From Bacteroidales bacterium UBA5281 (GTDB lineage Bacteria; Bacteroidota; Bacteroidia; Bacteroidales; Lentimicrobiaceae): 16,939 nt of DNA. Made by a program: the position numbers and the translations under genes. The DNA lies in the NCBI GenBank assembly GCA_002410555.1, contig DHSR01000007.1, forward strand, positions 19,312 to 36,250. The letters are read 5' to 3'. The notes beneath the pieces are model-generated. The model worked only from the letters and a program-made list of their open reading frames with translations, was not told the DNA's origin and ran no database searches. Shown here piece after piece: positions 1 to 6,830 of the stretch; the stretch's first letter is position 1, and the number at the start of each line of letters is the position of its first letter.

Positions 1-40
1 CTGTGATACTCTGTGTCAAACTCTGTGAAACTCTGTGATA
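1..40. repeat. Short degenerate tandem repeat (CTCTGTG motif)
   Basis: The heptamer CTCTGTG occurs at 9-15, 21-27 and 31-37, with a partial copy at the window edge, each followed by an A/T-rich triplet such as AAA or ATA. The period is 10 to 12 nt. The copies are too short and irregular for a CRISPR. It lies downstream of the rluB terminator, and its left limit is not visible. Confidence 0.5.
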
Positions 41-71
41 TAATTTAGGTTATTTCATCCCGGGCAAACCC

Positions 72-102
72 AAAAAAAGCACCTTCAACGAAAGCGCTTT
101 TT
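72..102 (-). terminator. Rho-independent terminator after rluB
   Basis: Read on the minus strand, AAAAAGCGCTTTC is followed by a 3-nt loop GTT and then GAAGGTGCTTTTT. This is a stem of about 13 pairs, including two G-T pairs, that runs into a U-tract. It starts 25 nt past the rluB stop codon. The A-tract on the other side means it could also work for transcription arriving from the left. Confidence 0.75.
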
Positions 103-127
103 CTCAATAAAATTCCAGTCAACAGCC

Positions 128-1636
128 TCAGATCATCATCAGCAAATTAATTTCATTCTGATCGAGCATGCGCCATTTTCCGCGGGGCAGGTCTTTTTTG
201 GTAAGATTGGCAAATGCCACCCGGTCCAGTTTTACTACGTTGTATTCAAGGACTTCAAAAAGCCGGCGTACAATTCGGTTTCTGCCTGAATGAATAACGA
301 TGCCTATATTCTTCTTATCATCATTTTTGCCGGTATAGGCGATTTCATCTACCGCCATCATGCCATCTTCCAGTTCTATGCCTTCGGTAAGCCGCTCCAT
401 ATCCGGTTTGGTCAGGGCTTTGTCTAGTTCTACGTGATAAACTTTACGTACGCGGTGGGATGGATGCGTCAGCTTTTTGGTGATTTCACCATCGTTGGTC
501 AAAAGCAATAAGCCGGTGGTGTTGCGGTCGAGGCGTCCTACAGGATAAATGCGTTCGCGGCAGGCATCCTTTACAAGCATCATTACGGTATTGCGGTCGT
601 CCGGATCGTCCACTGTGGTGATGTATCCCTTGGGCTTGTTAAGGATCAGGTATACTTTCTTTTCAATATTGAGTGTTTCTCCTCCAAACTCCACTTTATC
701 TTCGCGTGTGATGCGGGTTCCAAGTTGGGTAACCACCACTCCGTTAACAGTAACTCCACCAGCAATAATCAGGTCATCGGCTTCGCGGCGCGAGCAGACA
801 CCCGAATTGGCAATATATTTATTCAGGCGGATGGTGCCATCGGCATTAAATCCTTTTTGTCCTTTGGGTTGTTCTATACCACTGCGTCCCAACTGACCGC
901 TGCTTTTGCGCTTATATGGTTTCACATCATCCCTGCGCTCACTGCTTTTATAACGGGGTGCTTCCTCTTTTTTCCAGGTAGATGGTCGCTCCCGGTTAAA
1001 ATTTTTGCGTGGTGTATCCTCTTCGCGGTTGCTACGACGTTTTGGCCGCTCATCACCCGACCTGCCAAACTTTTCACTACCAAACCCGGAGTTCTTTCTA
1101 CCGCCGGCAGTACGCTTTTGCCATTCATCTTTTCCCTGACCGGCATTATCTGTCCAGCTTCGCCGGGGTTTATGGTCATCTTCCACCGATGACTTTCTTT
1201 TTTCAGGTTGGTCAAATTTACGAACAGGCCGGCTACTGCCGAACGATGATTCTGAACCCTCCTCCCGCTTATTAAAACTACGGCGGGGACGGCCATCATC
1301 ACGCGAAGTACTGTGTGTTTCACCCGGTTTATTATAACGGCGCTCTGCCTTATGCTCATCGCTGTAAGACCCTGAAGTTTCACCGCGTTTATCATAACTT
1401 CGCCGCGGGCGGCTCTCATCCCGAAAACTCTTATATGAATCTGAATACTTACCCTTATGCTCATCGGGGTGGGAACGTTCTCTTTTTTCGTCTTTCTTCC
1501 AATCTTTATCTTTCGCTTTTTTAAACCCATAGGGTACCGGGGCTGCCCCTTTCTGATAGGGCCTGGCTTTCTCTCTCCCTTTTTTGGGTTTATCGTCTCC
1601 CGGATTTTTATCTGGTCTTGATTTCATTGCGCTCAT
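128..1636 (-). CDS. rluB: RluB-type rRNA pseudouridine synthase with long basic N-terminal extension
   Basis: This cytoplasmic enzyme is predicted to isomerise a uridine in 23S rRNA; the E. coli RluB site is U2605, and that target is inferred here. Residues about 269-315 form an S4 RNA-binding domain (RLNKYIANSGVCSRREAD). The catalytic domain follows with the family motif GRLDRNTTGLLLLTNDG, in which D370 is the expected catalytic aspartate. The HPSHRVRKVYHVEL and RNRIVRRLFE segments match RluB better than RluF. Residues 1 to about 265 are an added low-complexity tail rich in K, R, D, E, S and G, with loosely repeated RPRRS-like blocks. It is probably disordered and RNA-binding, and it makes the protein 502 aa where E. 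coli RluB has about 290. The start is the ATG at 1636; an in-frame ATG at 1627 is an alternative. A TAnnTTTG element lies just upstream and a hairpin terminator downstream, so it is probably monocistronic. Confidence 0.93.
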   Translation of the reverse strand: MSAMKSRPDKNPGDDKPKKGREKARPYQKGAAPVPYGFKKAKDKDWKKDEKRERSHPDEHKGKYSDSYKSFRDESRPRRSYDKRGETSGSYSDEHKAERRYNKPGETHSTSRDDGRPRRSFNKREEGSESSFGSSRPVRKFDQPEKRKSSVEDDHKPRRSWTDNAGQGKDEWQKRTAGGRKNSGFGSEKFGRSGDERPKRRSNREEDTPRKNFNRERPSTWKKEEAPRYKSSERRDDVKPYKRKSSGQLGRSGIEQPKGQKGFNADGTIRLNKYIANSGVCSRREADDLIIAGGVTVNGVVVTQLGTRITREDKVEFGGETLNIEKKVYLILNKPKGYITTVDDPDDRNTVMMLVKDACRERIYPVGRLDRNTTGLLLLTNDGEITKKLTHPSHRVRKVYHVELDKALTKPDMERLTEGIELEDGMMAVDEIAYTGKNDDKKNIGIVIHSGRNRIVRRLFEVLEYNVVKLDRVAFANLTKKDLPRGKWRMLDQNEINLLMMI

Positions 1637-1661
1637 GGTATCTGCTTCATTATTAAGGCTG

Positions 1662-1669
1662 CAAAGGTA
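1662..1669 (-). promoter_or_regulatory. Bacteroidota -7 promoter element for rluB
   Basis: The minus strand reads TACCTTTG, a full match to the Bacteroidota -7 consensus TAnnTTTG, 26 nt before the rluB ATG. I do not see a TTG -33 element at the usual distance, so the call rests on the -7 box alone. The same 8-mer sits before the LD-carboxypeptidase gene. Confidence 0.45.
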
Positions 1670-1692
1670 ATGCGTTACACCTTTACATTACC
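1666..1692. promoter_or_regulatory. Inverted repeat overlapping rluB -7 element, possible operator
   Basis: GGTAATG (1666-1672) and CATTACC (1686-1692) are perfect 7-nt inverted arms. Their starts are 20 bp apart, about two helical turns. The left arm overlaps the rluB -7 box, so a dimeric DNA-binding protein here could block that promoter. No regulator is known, and a chance palindrome is possible. Confidence 0.25.
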
Positions 1693-1740
1693 GTTATGAT
1701 AAAACTTTGTTTAAATATAATACATCCCGAGCAAATTTTC

Positions 1741-1771
1741 TTGGAAAATTACCCTATAATATGTATTTTCG
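1741..1771 (+). promoter_or_regulatory. Probable promoter of the universal stress gene
   Basis: TTG at 1741-1743 and TATTTTCG at 1764-1771 are separated by 20 nt. This fits the Bacteroidota TTG-N17-23-TAnnTTTG layout with one mismatch in the -7 box (TTCG for TTTG). It would give a leader of about 45 nt before the ATG at 1824. Confidence 0.4.
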
Positions 1772-1823
1772 TATGCTCAGGTGTAAACCTTAGGATGACA
1801 TAACCACTAAAACCCTCACCATA

Positions 1824-2954
1824 ATGGAACCGACCAATGAAAAACTTATTGTAATTGCCCGACATACCACCAGCAGGGCTTTACTGTTACAATCACACCT
1901 TGAAGCAGAAGGTATAGATTGCTTCTTATCTCACGAAAATCTGGTACAGGGAGCTTTTGGCTCAGGGGTCGAACTGAGGGTGCGCAGATCAGATATGGAA
2001 AAAGCCCTTAAACTGATAGAAATGTCAAAAGAGGAGCATGGCTCAGGAAAGGAACCAGCCATAAAAACATTGCGACAGGTACGTAAAATACTTGTTCCGG
2101 TTGATTTTTCCGATGCTTCACTTAAAGCCTGCACTTTTGCGCTGGGGCTGGCTGCCAAATTAAAAGCAGAGATAAAATTACTGCATGTTTATTATAATCC
2201 GGTAATCGATGTAGTTCCTTTTGATACCAGTCATGCCTATCAGGTAAATCTGGTAAATTACCTGCACGAGGCAGAGCAAAATGCCAAACAACAGCTCATC
2301 AGGCTGGCTGACGATCTCAAACAGAGGGTGAGCAAAGGCAAAGCAGACACAAAGATTTCCTATTCTCTACAAAACGGCATTGCTGCTGAAGAAATTGTAG
2401 CCATGGCCAATCATTACCGTCCCGGCCTAATTGTTCTGGGAACCCGGGGCATAGGACAGCAAACCAGCAGTCTGCTTGGAAGCGTAACGGCAAGAGTGAT
2501 CGAAAAAACCTCGGTTCCAGTGCTGGCCATTCATGAAGCGAGCCGTTTTACAGGTATCGAGAGCTTTAAAAATGTGTTGTATGCCACCGACTTCGATGAA
2601 TCAGACCACATCGCTTTAAGCCGGCTAATCAATCTGTTACACCCTTTCCATGTTCAGATATATTGTGTTCACATCAGCATTGGCATCAAAAAACCGTGGC
2701 AAAAAGTAAAAATGGACAGTCTGAAAAGTTTAATTGACGCAGAACACCCCAATGCTGCCATTCATTATGATATTCTGGTGAGCGATGACATTTTAAACGG
2801 CCTGGAAACTTTTATGCGAAATCAATCCATTGACGTAATTTCGCTTACCAATCATAACCGGGGACTTATGGCGCGGCTTTTTACCCCGAGTATTACCAAA
2901 AAAATACTTAAACGTATCGACAAACCATTGTTTGTATTTAAATCGGGCGATTAA
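1824..2954 (+). CDS. Universal stress protein: DUF2007 plus two UspA domains
   Basis: A soluble cytoplasmic stress or nucleotide-sensing protein of 376 aa. Residues about 5-70 (EKLIVIARHTTSRALLLQSH onward) resemble the DUF2007 'putative signal transducing' domain. Residues about 85-238 are a first Usp domain: it opens with KILVPVDFSDAS and carries the ATP-binding signature G-2x-G-9x-G-S exactly, as GTRG at 206-209, nine residues, then GS. Residues about 248-376 are a second Usp domain beginning VLYATDFDESD. At the equivalent place it reads LTNHNRGLMARLF and lacks the glycine pattern, so it probably does not bind ATP. This pairing of one active-looking and one degenerate domain is common in tandem Usps. 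The gene stands alone and is divergent from rluB. Its stop overlaps the yraN stop, and no terminator hairpin was seen between them. No binding partner can be inferred. Confidence 0.9.
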   Translation: MEPTNEKLIVIARHTTSRALLLQSHLEAEGIDCFLSHENLVQGAFGSGVELRVRRSDMEKALKLIEMSKEEHGSGKEPAIKTLRQVRKILVPVDFSDASLKACTFALGLAAKLKAEIKLLHVYYNPVIDVVPFDTSHAYQVNLVNYLHEAEQNAKQQLIRLADDLKQRVSKGKADTKISYSLQNGIAAEEIVAMANHYRPGLIVLGTRGIGQQTSSLLGSVTARVIEKTSVPVLAIHEASRFTGIESFKNVLYATDFDESDHIALSRLINLLHPFHVQIYCVHISIGIKKPWQKVKMDSLKSLIDAEHPNAAIHYDILVSDDILNGLETFMRNQSIDVISLTNHNRGLMARLFTPSITKKILKRIDKPLFVFKSGD

Positions 2955-3316
2955 TTCATGGTTGGATAAAAGGCATCTTCGATGTGCTTAATGTTTCGTT
3001 TTGAACCACTGATGACGATGGAAATCACGTCGAAGCGCGTTTCCAGATCTATTTTGTTGCGCTCAAGATATACCTGAGTGGCACGAATCAGAAAACGTTG
3101 CTTTTGAGTGGTAACAAATACTTCCGGCTCCCCGAATGCATTGGACTGCCTGGTTTTTACTTCTACAATTACCAGAAACTTATCCTTTTCGGCAATAATA
3201 TCAATTTCATCTTTCCCAAAGCGCCAGTTGGTTTCCTTAATCAGATATCCCTTTTCTCTAAGATGACCAAGGGCAATTTCCTCGCCCAGCTTTCCCAGTT
3301 CATTGTGCTCCGCCAT
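2951..3316 (-). CDS. yraN: YraN family (UPF0102) nuclease-fold protein
   Basis: A 121-aa protein of the YraN/UPF0102 family, a predicted restriction-endonuclease-like fold linked to DNA repair or recombination; its exact role is unsettled. The family features are present: an N-terminal helix LGKLGEEIALGHLREKGY, then the nuclease core GKDEIDIIAEKDKFLVIVEV followed by KTR, in which the D of EID and the E-V-K of VEVKTR are the expected metal-binding and catalytic residues. A conserved K/R-rich helix (TQKQRFLIRATQVYL) follows. The length is normal for the family. It lies 12 nt after the LD-carboxypeptidase stop, so the two are almost certainly co-transcribed. The start is the ATG at 3316. Its TAA stop shares the TTAA at 2951-2954 with the converging stress gene. 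Confidence 0.9.
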   Translation of the reverse strand: MAEHNELGKLGEEIALGHLREKGYLIKETNWRFGKDEIDIIAEKDKFLVIVEVKTRQSNAFGEPEVFVTTQKQRFLIRATQVYLERNKIDLETRFDVISIVISGSKRNIKHIEDAFYPTMN

Positions 3317-3328
3317 AATATTTAAGTT

Positions 3329-4345
3329 TTAAATGATGCTGAAGAACATTTGATAGATCAGATAAAGCAAGATAAAAAATCCACTGATAAATATAACAGG
3401 CTTCACAAATGCGCTATAGTGCTTACTACCGGTTTCACCGGGTGGTTTAAAAAGCAATTCAGCTTCTGCACCCACACTAAGGGTTGCTTCTCTGCCTAAT
3501 ATTATGGGTTGGTTTCCTGATAGATGACCGGCAGGAAACCCAAATATCACCGGATAGGAATATTCAGCTATGGCTGATGCAATAATCTCCTCTGCCGTTT
3601 TGCCAAAGGGGACTGCATTGTCACGCATGTCTGTCATTCCACCTACCACCAGACCAGCCAGCCTGTCGAGCATTCCACCCCTTTTCAGGTTCATTATCAT
3701 GCGGTCAACATGATAAAGGTATTCATCCAGATCCTCAATGAACAGGATTTTGCCTTCCGTATTGATGTCGTCCGGAGTACCTCTCAGACTATAAAGTATA
3801 GAAAGGTTACCGCCAACTACTACTCCCTGGGCATGACCACTACGTGACCCCAGCCTTGCAGTTAATTTGTATTCTGGGGTTTCGCCAAAAAGGCATTTTT
3901 TTAAACCCTGAGTGGAAACATCCTCACTCCCATCTTTGGGGAAGTTCAGTGGCATGGTTGCATGCAGGGTTTCAATACCAAAGTGTTTGTGTATATGGGA
4001 ATGCAAAACAGTTACATCACTGAATCCAACTATCCATTTAGGATGGCTTTCAAATGTTCTGAAATCCAGTAAATCAATGATGCGAATGGTTCCATATCCT
4101 CCACGGGCACAAAAGATGGCTTTTATTGCGGGGTCATCCAGCATTTGCTGCATATCGGCGGCACGCTCTTTGTCATTGCCGGCCAGTTGATGGGCCTCAT
4201 TAAATAAATTTTTACCCTGCACTACTTCCAGGCCCCAGGATTCATACAGATGCAAGGCAGGCTCAACTTCATCAAGGCTTATTTTACGTGCTGTGGCAAC
4301 CATTCCAACTTTATCGCCTGATTTTAAAAAAGGAGGTGTACGCAT
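3329..4345 (-). CDS. LD-carboxypeptidase (peptidase S66) with C-terminal membrane anchor
   Basis: Predicted to remove the terminal D-alanine from murein tetrapeptides in peptidoglycan recycling (LdcA family, MEROPS S66). The catalytic triad is visible: the nucleophile S109 in GFSD, E204 in FIEDLDEYLYHVDRM, and H274 in FPAGHLSGNQP. The spacing is close to Pseudomonas LdcA (S115, E217, H285). The N-terminus PPFLKSGDKVGMVATARKIS is typical and carries no signal peptide. The core domain ends near residue 305. Residues about 313-338 are a strongly hydrophobic segment (VKPVIFISGFFILLYLIY and on) ending the protein, which most family members lack. It could tail-anchor the enzyme to the inner membrane facing the cytoplasm. 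A TACCTTTG promoter box lies upstream, and yraN follows 12 nt downstream. Confidence 0.92.
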   Translation of the reverse strand: MRTPPFLKSGDKVGMVATARKISLDEVEPALHLYESWGLEVVQGKNLFNEAHQLAGNDKERAADMQQMLDDPAIKAIFCARGGYGTIRIIDLLDFRTFESHPKWIVGFSDVTVLHSHIHKHFGIETLHATMPLNFPKDGSEDVSTQGLKKCLFGETPEYKLTARLGSRSGHAQGVVVGGNLSILYSLRGTPDDINTEGKILFIEDLDEYLYHVDRMIMNLKRGGMLDRLAGLVVGGMTDMRDNAVPFGKTAEEIIASAIAEYSYPVIFGFPAGHLSGNQPIILGREATLSVGAEAELLFKPPGETGSKHYSAFVKPVIFISGFFILLYLIYQMFFSII

Positions 4346-4732
4346 GCTTGTCCGGTTTTATGATCAAAGGTAGGTGTTTTTGTGTTGATATGATTCATGT
4401 GGCACATTCTTTATGAAATTAAGCAATCAGAATCAGACAAACATAAGTGAATACTTTGTGTTAATGGATAATGGGGCAGAGAGGCTCTATACGACTTTCA
4501 CACATACTCCCCTCTTAGTTTGAAATTGTGCAAACAGGCATAGCTGATGGCGTTTTTAAGCTCTGGTTTTTTGGTGATCACCATTTGAATGTAAAGTGAT
4601 GGCTATCTGATTTAGGAGAAGTAACCAAATATTACCCAGGGAATACCCACAAAAAGCTTAGCCTGGTGTAAATGAAATATCTCTTTAATAAATTACATAA
4701 AAGAATTTGTCACATTCACTTGTCAAGTATTC
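4346..4732. other. Intergenic region between divergent genes
   Basis: This AT-rich stretch lies between the divergent LD-carboxypeptidase and sugar transferase genes. It holds the promoter box for the former near its left end and the start of the promoter for the latter near its right end. The centre has no tRNA-like fold or convincing hairpin that I can see. A 28-codon minus-strand reading frame (4498-4584) has protein-like composition but no recognisable family, and it may be a gene remnant or chance. Confidence 0.5.
4365..4372 (-). promoter_or_regulatory. Bacteroidota -7 promoter element for the LD-carboxypeptidase operon
   Basis: The minus strand reads TACCTTTG, a perfect TAnnTTTG match 20 nt before the ATG at 4345. 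No TTG was found at the usual -33 distance. The implied leader is only about 10-15 nt, consistent with genes of this phylum that lack a Shine-Dalgarno sequence. Confidence 0.45.
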
Positions 4733-4740
4733 TATCTTTG
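4707..4740 (+). promoter_or_regulatory. Promoter of the sugar transferase gene
   Basis: TTTG at 4706-4709 supplies the -33 TTG (4707-4709). It is followed after 23 nt by TATCTTTG at 4733-4740, a perfect TAnnTTTG. Transcription should begin around 4745-4748. That excludes the in-frame TTG codon at 4707 as the start and supports the ATG at 4758, with a leader of roughly 10 nt. Confidence 0.65.
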
Positions 4741-4757
4741 CAAAACCTTTGATTGAA

Positions 4758-6272
4758 ATGAAGTTTTTTATGAAGCGGCTGTTGCGACAGTTAATTTTGA
4801 ATTTTACGGGTGCTATAGTGATTTTTTTTCTCTCTTTAGCCTGGCATTCTTCCATTAATATCGAAAATCTGGAACGTTACGGTCCAGTTATAGGGCTATA
4901 CTTTATTGTTCATTTTTTCACTTCATTGCTTTACAGGAAATACGAGACGGATACCTATTATCCGCGTATGCAGCTTTATTCCCTTTACTTCCGAAGCTGG
5001 ATGATCTCTACCGGCATTTTGCTTCTTTTTATTTATGTTTTTCAATATAGTTACCTCTCTCGTTTTGTAATTCTCACCAATATCTTTGGTCTATTTTTAA
5101 CAGAAGGCGCCCTGTTACATTTGTACCTTTTGGTCAGAAGCTCAACAGTAGATATTGATGAGTTACCCAATGCTACCAAAACTGAGGTTCCCGATGCAAC
5201 ACAAATAGAAGAAGCTTTGGCAAAGAAAATTCCGGAAATAGATCCTGAGACATTAACAGAGCTTGGTGAAGATTCCTTGTATTTTCTCAGCCAGGCTTTA
5301 GATAAGTTTTCGGGAAAAACAATGATTTTTAATACTACCACCAGTTTTAACATCACCTCACGAAGTGGAGCGGGATATACAAAAATTGTAAACCTGCACC
5401 GGCTCAATGATGTGCGATACATCAATAAATTTCTGGAAGCCATAAATGAGAAATTGCCTATGGGGGGCTGGATGGCTGTATGTGCAGAAACCAAAAATCA
5501 GCGTAAAGAACGATTGCTCAGAAAATATCCGCCTCTGCTGAATTATATGTATTATTCGGTTGATTTCTTTATTAAACGGGTGTTGCCTAAAATTCCGGTA
5601 GCTAAAAAACTATATTTCTTCCTTACCCGTGGCCTCAACCGGGTAATTTCCCGGGGCGAAATGCTGGGCCGGGTAATATCATGCGGTTTTACCATTCTTG
5701 AAGAGGAGAAAATCAATGGATTATTATTCGTTGTTGCCCAAAAAACGGGTACCCCGGCTTATAATGAACATGCTTCTTATGGCCCGCTTATATACCTGAA
5801 CCGGATTGGCAAACATGGCAAGCACATTAAGGTATATAAATTCCGGACCATGCACCCCTACAGCGAATATCTGCAGGAATACATATTCAATAATAATAAC
5901 CTGAATAGTAATGGTAAAATCAAAGACGACTACCGGATTACGCGGATAGGCCGGTTGGCACGACGGTTTTGGATTGATGAATTGCCAATGTTCATTAATG
6001 TTTTTCGCGGGGAATTGAAACTGGTGGGAGTACGTCCGCTCAGCCAACATTATTTTAACCTGTATTCACCTGAACTTCAGGAAATGCGCATCCGTACACG
6101 TCCAGGGCTTATTCCGCCCTTTTATGCAGATATGCCCAAAACACTGGAAGAAATTCAGGACTCAGAACGACGTTACCTGGAAGCTTACTTTAAAAGTCCA
6201 TTGTTTACCGATGTAAAGTACTTCTTCAAAGCCACCTATAATATTATCTTCAGAAAAGCAAGAAGTAGTTAG
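4758..6272 (+). CDS. Membrane sugar transferase (polyprenyl-phosphate sugar-1-phosphate transferase type)
   Basis: Predicted to start exopolysaccharide or glycan assembly by moving a sugar-1-phosphate onto undecaprenyl phosphate at the inner membrane. The 504-aa protein opens with about four membrane helices in the first 130 residues. The last 130 or so residues hold the bacterial sugar transferase domain: KFRTM, RITRIGRLARRFWIDELP, NVFRGELKLVGVRP and RPGLIPP are its signature blocks. The middle (about 185-340) is unusual. In place of the membrane hairpin that normally precedes the catalytic domain, it has GGWMAVCAETKNQRKERLL, FFIKRVLPKIP and RGEMLGRVISCGFTI, which resemble the second half of a class I methyltransferase without a visible SAM-binding glycine loop. 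The start was set at ATG 4758 because the promoter covers the upstream TTG at 4707; ATG 4770 is also possible. The gene stands alone, and no other glycan genes are visible. Confidence 0.85.
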   Translation: MKFFMKRLLRQLILNFTGAIVIFFLSLAWHSSINIENLERYGPVIGLYFIVHFFTSLLYRKYETDTYYPRMQLYSLYFRSWMISTGILLLFIYVFQYSYLSRFVILTNIFGLFLTEGALLHLYLLVRSSTVDIDELPNATKTEVPDATQIEEALAKKIPEIDPETLTELGEDSLYFLSQALDKFSGKTMIFNTTTSFNITSRSGAGYTKIVNLHRLNDVRYINKFLEAINEKLPMGGWMAVCAETKNQRKERLLRKYPPLLNYMYYSVDFFIKRVLPKIPVAKKLYFFLTRGLNRVISRGEMLGRVISCGFTILEEEKINGLLFVVAQKTGTPAYNEHASYGPLIYLNRIGKHGKHIKVYKFRTMHPYSEYLQEYIFNNNNLNSNGKIKDDYRITRIGRLARRFWIDELPMFINVFRGELKLVGVRPLSQHYFNLYSPELQEMRIRTRPGLIPPFYADMPKTLEEIQDSERRYLEAYFKSPLFTDVKYFFKATYNIIFRKARSS

Positions 6273-6295
6273 CGACCAGATGTGAACGATAAGTA

Positions 6296-6365
6296 ACTAT
6301 TTTTGAGAGATGAGCGATGAACGATGAACGACTATTGTTGAGAGATGAGCAATGATTGATGAGCA
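6296..6365. repeat. Two-copy 35-bp direct repeat with GATGA heptamers
   Basis: Copy 1 (6296-6330) and copy 2 (6331-6365) are adjacent and match at 29 of 35 positions by hand alignment. Each starts ACTATT and contains TTGAGAGATGAGC. Inside are heptamer repeats of the type GATGAAC/GATGAGC, which extend loosely to the left. It is intergenic, 23 nt past the sugar transferase stop. Confidence 0.65.
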
Positions 6366-6375
6366 GGACTTATTG

Positions 6376-6464
6376 CCAATGTTTGCACGCTTGTAGCGCG
6401 TGCCCGGGTCCCAATGTTTGCGCTCGCTTGCAGCCCAATGTTTGCGCGCGCCTGCAGCGCGTGC
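6376..6464. repeat. Three-copy CCAATGTTTGC hairpin repeat
   Basis: CCAATGTTTGC occurs at 6376-6386, 6411-6421 and 6435-6445, each followed by alternating GC-rich sequence. Copy 1 carries the inverted arms GCACGC (6385-6390) and GCGTGC (6398-6403). Copy 3 can form an eight-pair stem from 6444-6451 with 6457-6464. Copy 2 is shortened and lacks the closing arm. It looks like a small palindromic intergenic repeat family. It lies between convergent genes, where it could hinder read-through, but there is no U-tract for a classical terminator. Confidence 0.6.
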
Positions 6465-6473
6465 ATATGTCCT

Positions 6474-6770
6474 TCAACCACCCTCCGCAAACTGTTTGAT
6501 TTCATTCAATTCCTCCTTTTTGTTTTCCCTTTCCTCCTCAATATCATAATCATCTTGAAGTCCAAGCCAAAATTTAGCTGAATTCCCAAAATATTTGCTC
6601 AACCGTAAAGCAGTATCGGCAGTAATTCTGCGGTTGCCTTTTATGATCTCCGAAATTCGGGTTTGCGGGATTTTTAAATCCTTCGAAAGCCGGTAGGCTG
6701 TGATTTCGAGTGGCTCTAAAAATTCGTGGTTTAAAATTTCTCCCGGGTGTATGTTTGTCAGCTTTTCCAT
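6474..6770 (-). CDS. higA: HigA-type antitoxin (XRE helix-turn-helix), orphan
   Basis: A 98-aa DNA-binding antitoxin of the HigA/VapI family. The opening IHPGEILNHEFLEPLEITAY is the family signature. It is followed by the helix-turn-helix (RLSKDLKIPQTRISEIIKGN) and RRITADTALRLSKYFGNSAK then FWLGLQ, all highly typical. Such proteins normally neutralise a RelE-fold mRNA interferase, HigB, encoded just upstream, and repress their own operon. Here only the tail of HigB remains (6780-6830), so there is no complete toxin in the window for it to neutralise. The acidic, K/E-rich C-terminus (residues about 75-98) is intact. No promoter was found directly upstream; expression could come from read-through of the adaptor gene that ends 94 nt before its ATG. 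It may now act as a plain transcription factor or protect against a HigB encoded elsewhere. Confidence 0.9.
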   Translation of the reverse strand: MEKLTNIHPGEILNHEFLEPLEITAYRLSKDLKIPQTRISEIIKGNRRITADTALRLSKYFGNSAKFWLGLQDDYDIEEERENKKEELNEIKQFAEGG

Positions 6771-6779
6771 TTTCGTTTT

Positions 6780-6830
6780 TTAATGATAATCAATTATTTC
6801 AACTTCGCTTGCGTTTCCTTTTTCCCAGTA
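6780..6830 (-). pseudogene. higB: Remnant of HigB toxin (C-terminal codons only)
   Basis: On the minus strand the codons before the TAA at 6780-6782 read YWEKGNASEVEIIDYH. HigB toxins of the RelE superfamily characteristically end in a pattern like W-x-(D/E)-G-N-A-x-x-V-E-I-(V/I)-D-Y-H, so the match is specific. The stop lies 9 nt before the higA ATG, as in intact higBA operons. Upstream of 6830 the match stops, and the adaptor gene ends at 6865. At most about 17 of the usual 90 or so codons survive, and the catalytic and ribosome-binding parts are gone. The deletion junction should lie in 6831-6864. Confidence 0.8.

Noticed and set aside
1..40. CRISPR-like array at the left edge
   Set aside because: The repeats are about 7 nt with 3-5 nt between them, far too short for CRISPR repeats and spacers.
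922..1530. Long open frames overlapping the rluB tail on both strands
   Set aside because: They are shadow frames of the biased K/R-rich coding sequence; the rluB frame explains the region.
1755..1760. TATAAT as an E. coli-type -10 box for the stress gene
   Set aside because: No -35 element lies at the right distance (the TTG at 1741 leaves only 11 nt), and the other promoters in the window follow the Bacteroidota consensus.
4498..4584. 28-codon minus-strand reading frame in the large gap (starts MVITKKPELKNAIS)
   Set aside because: The composition is protein-like, but it is too short, has no promoter and matches no family I recognise. It is mentioned only as a possible remnant.
4707..4757. 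TTG at 4707 as the start of the sugar transferase, adding 17 residues
   Set aside because: This TTG is the -33 element of a perfect TTG-N23-TAnnTTTG promoter, so it lies upstream of the predicted transcription start. ATG 4758 is preferred.
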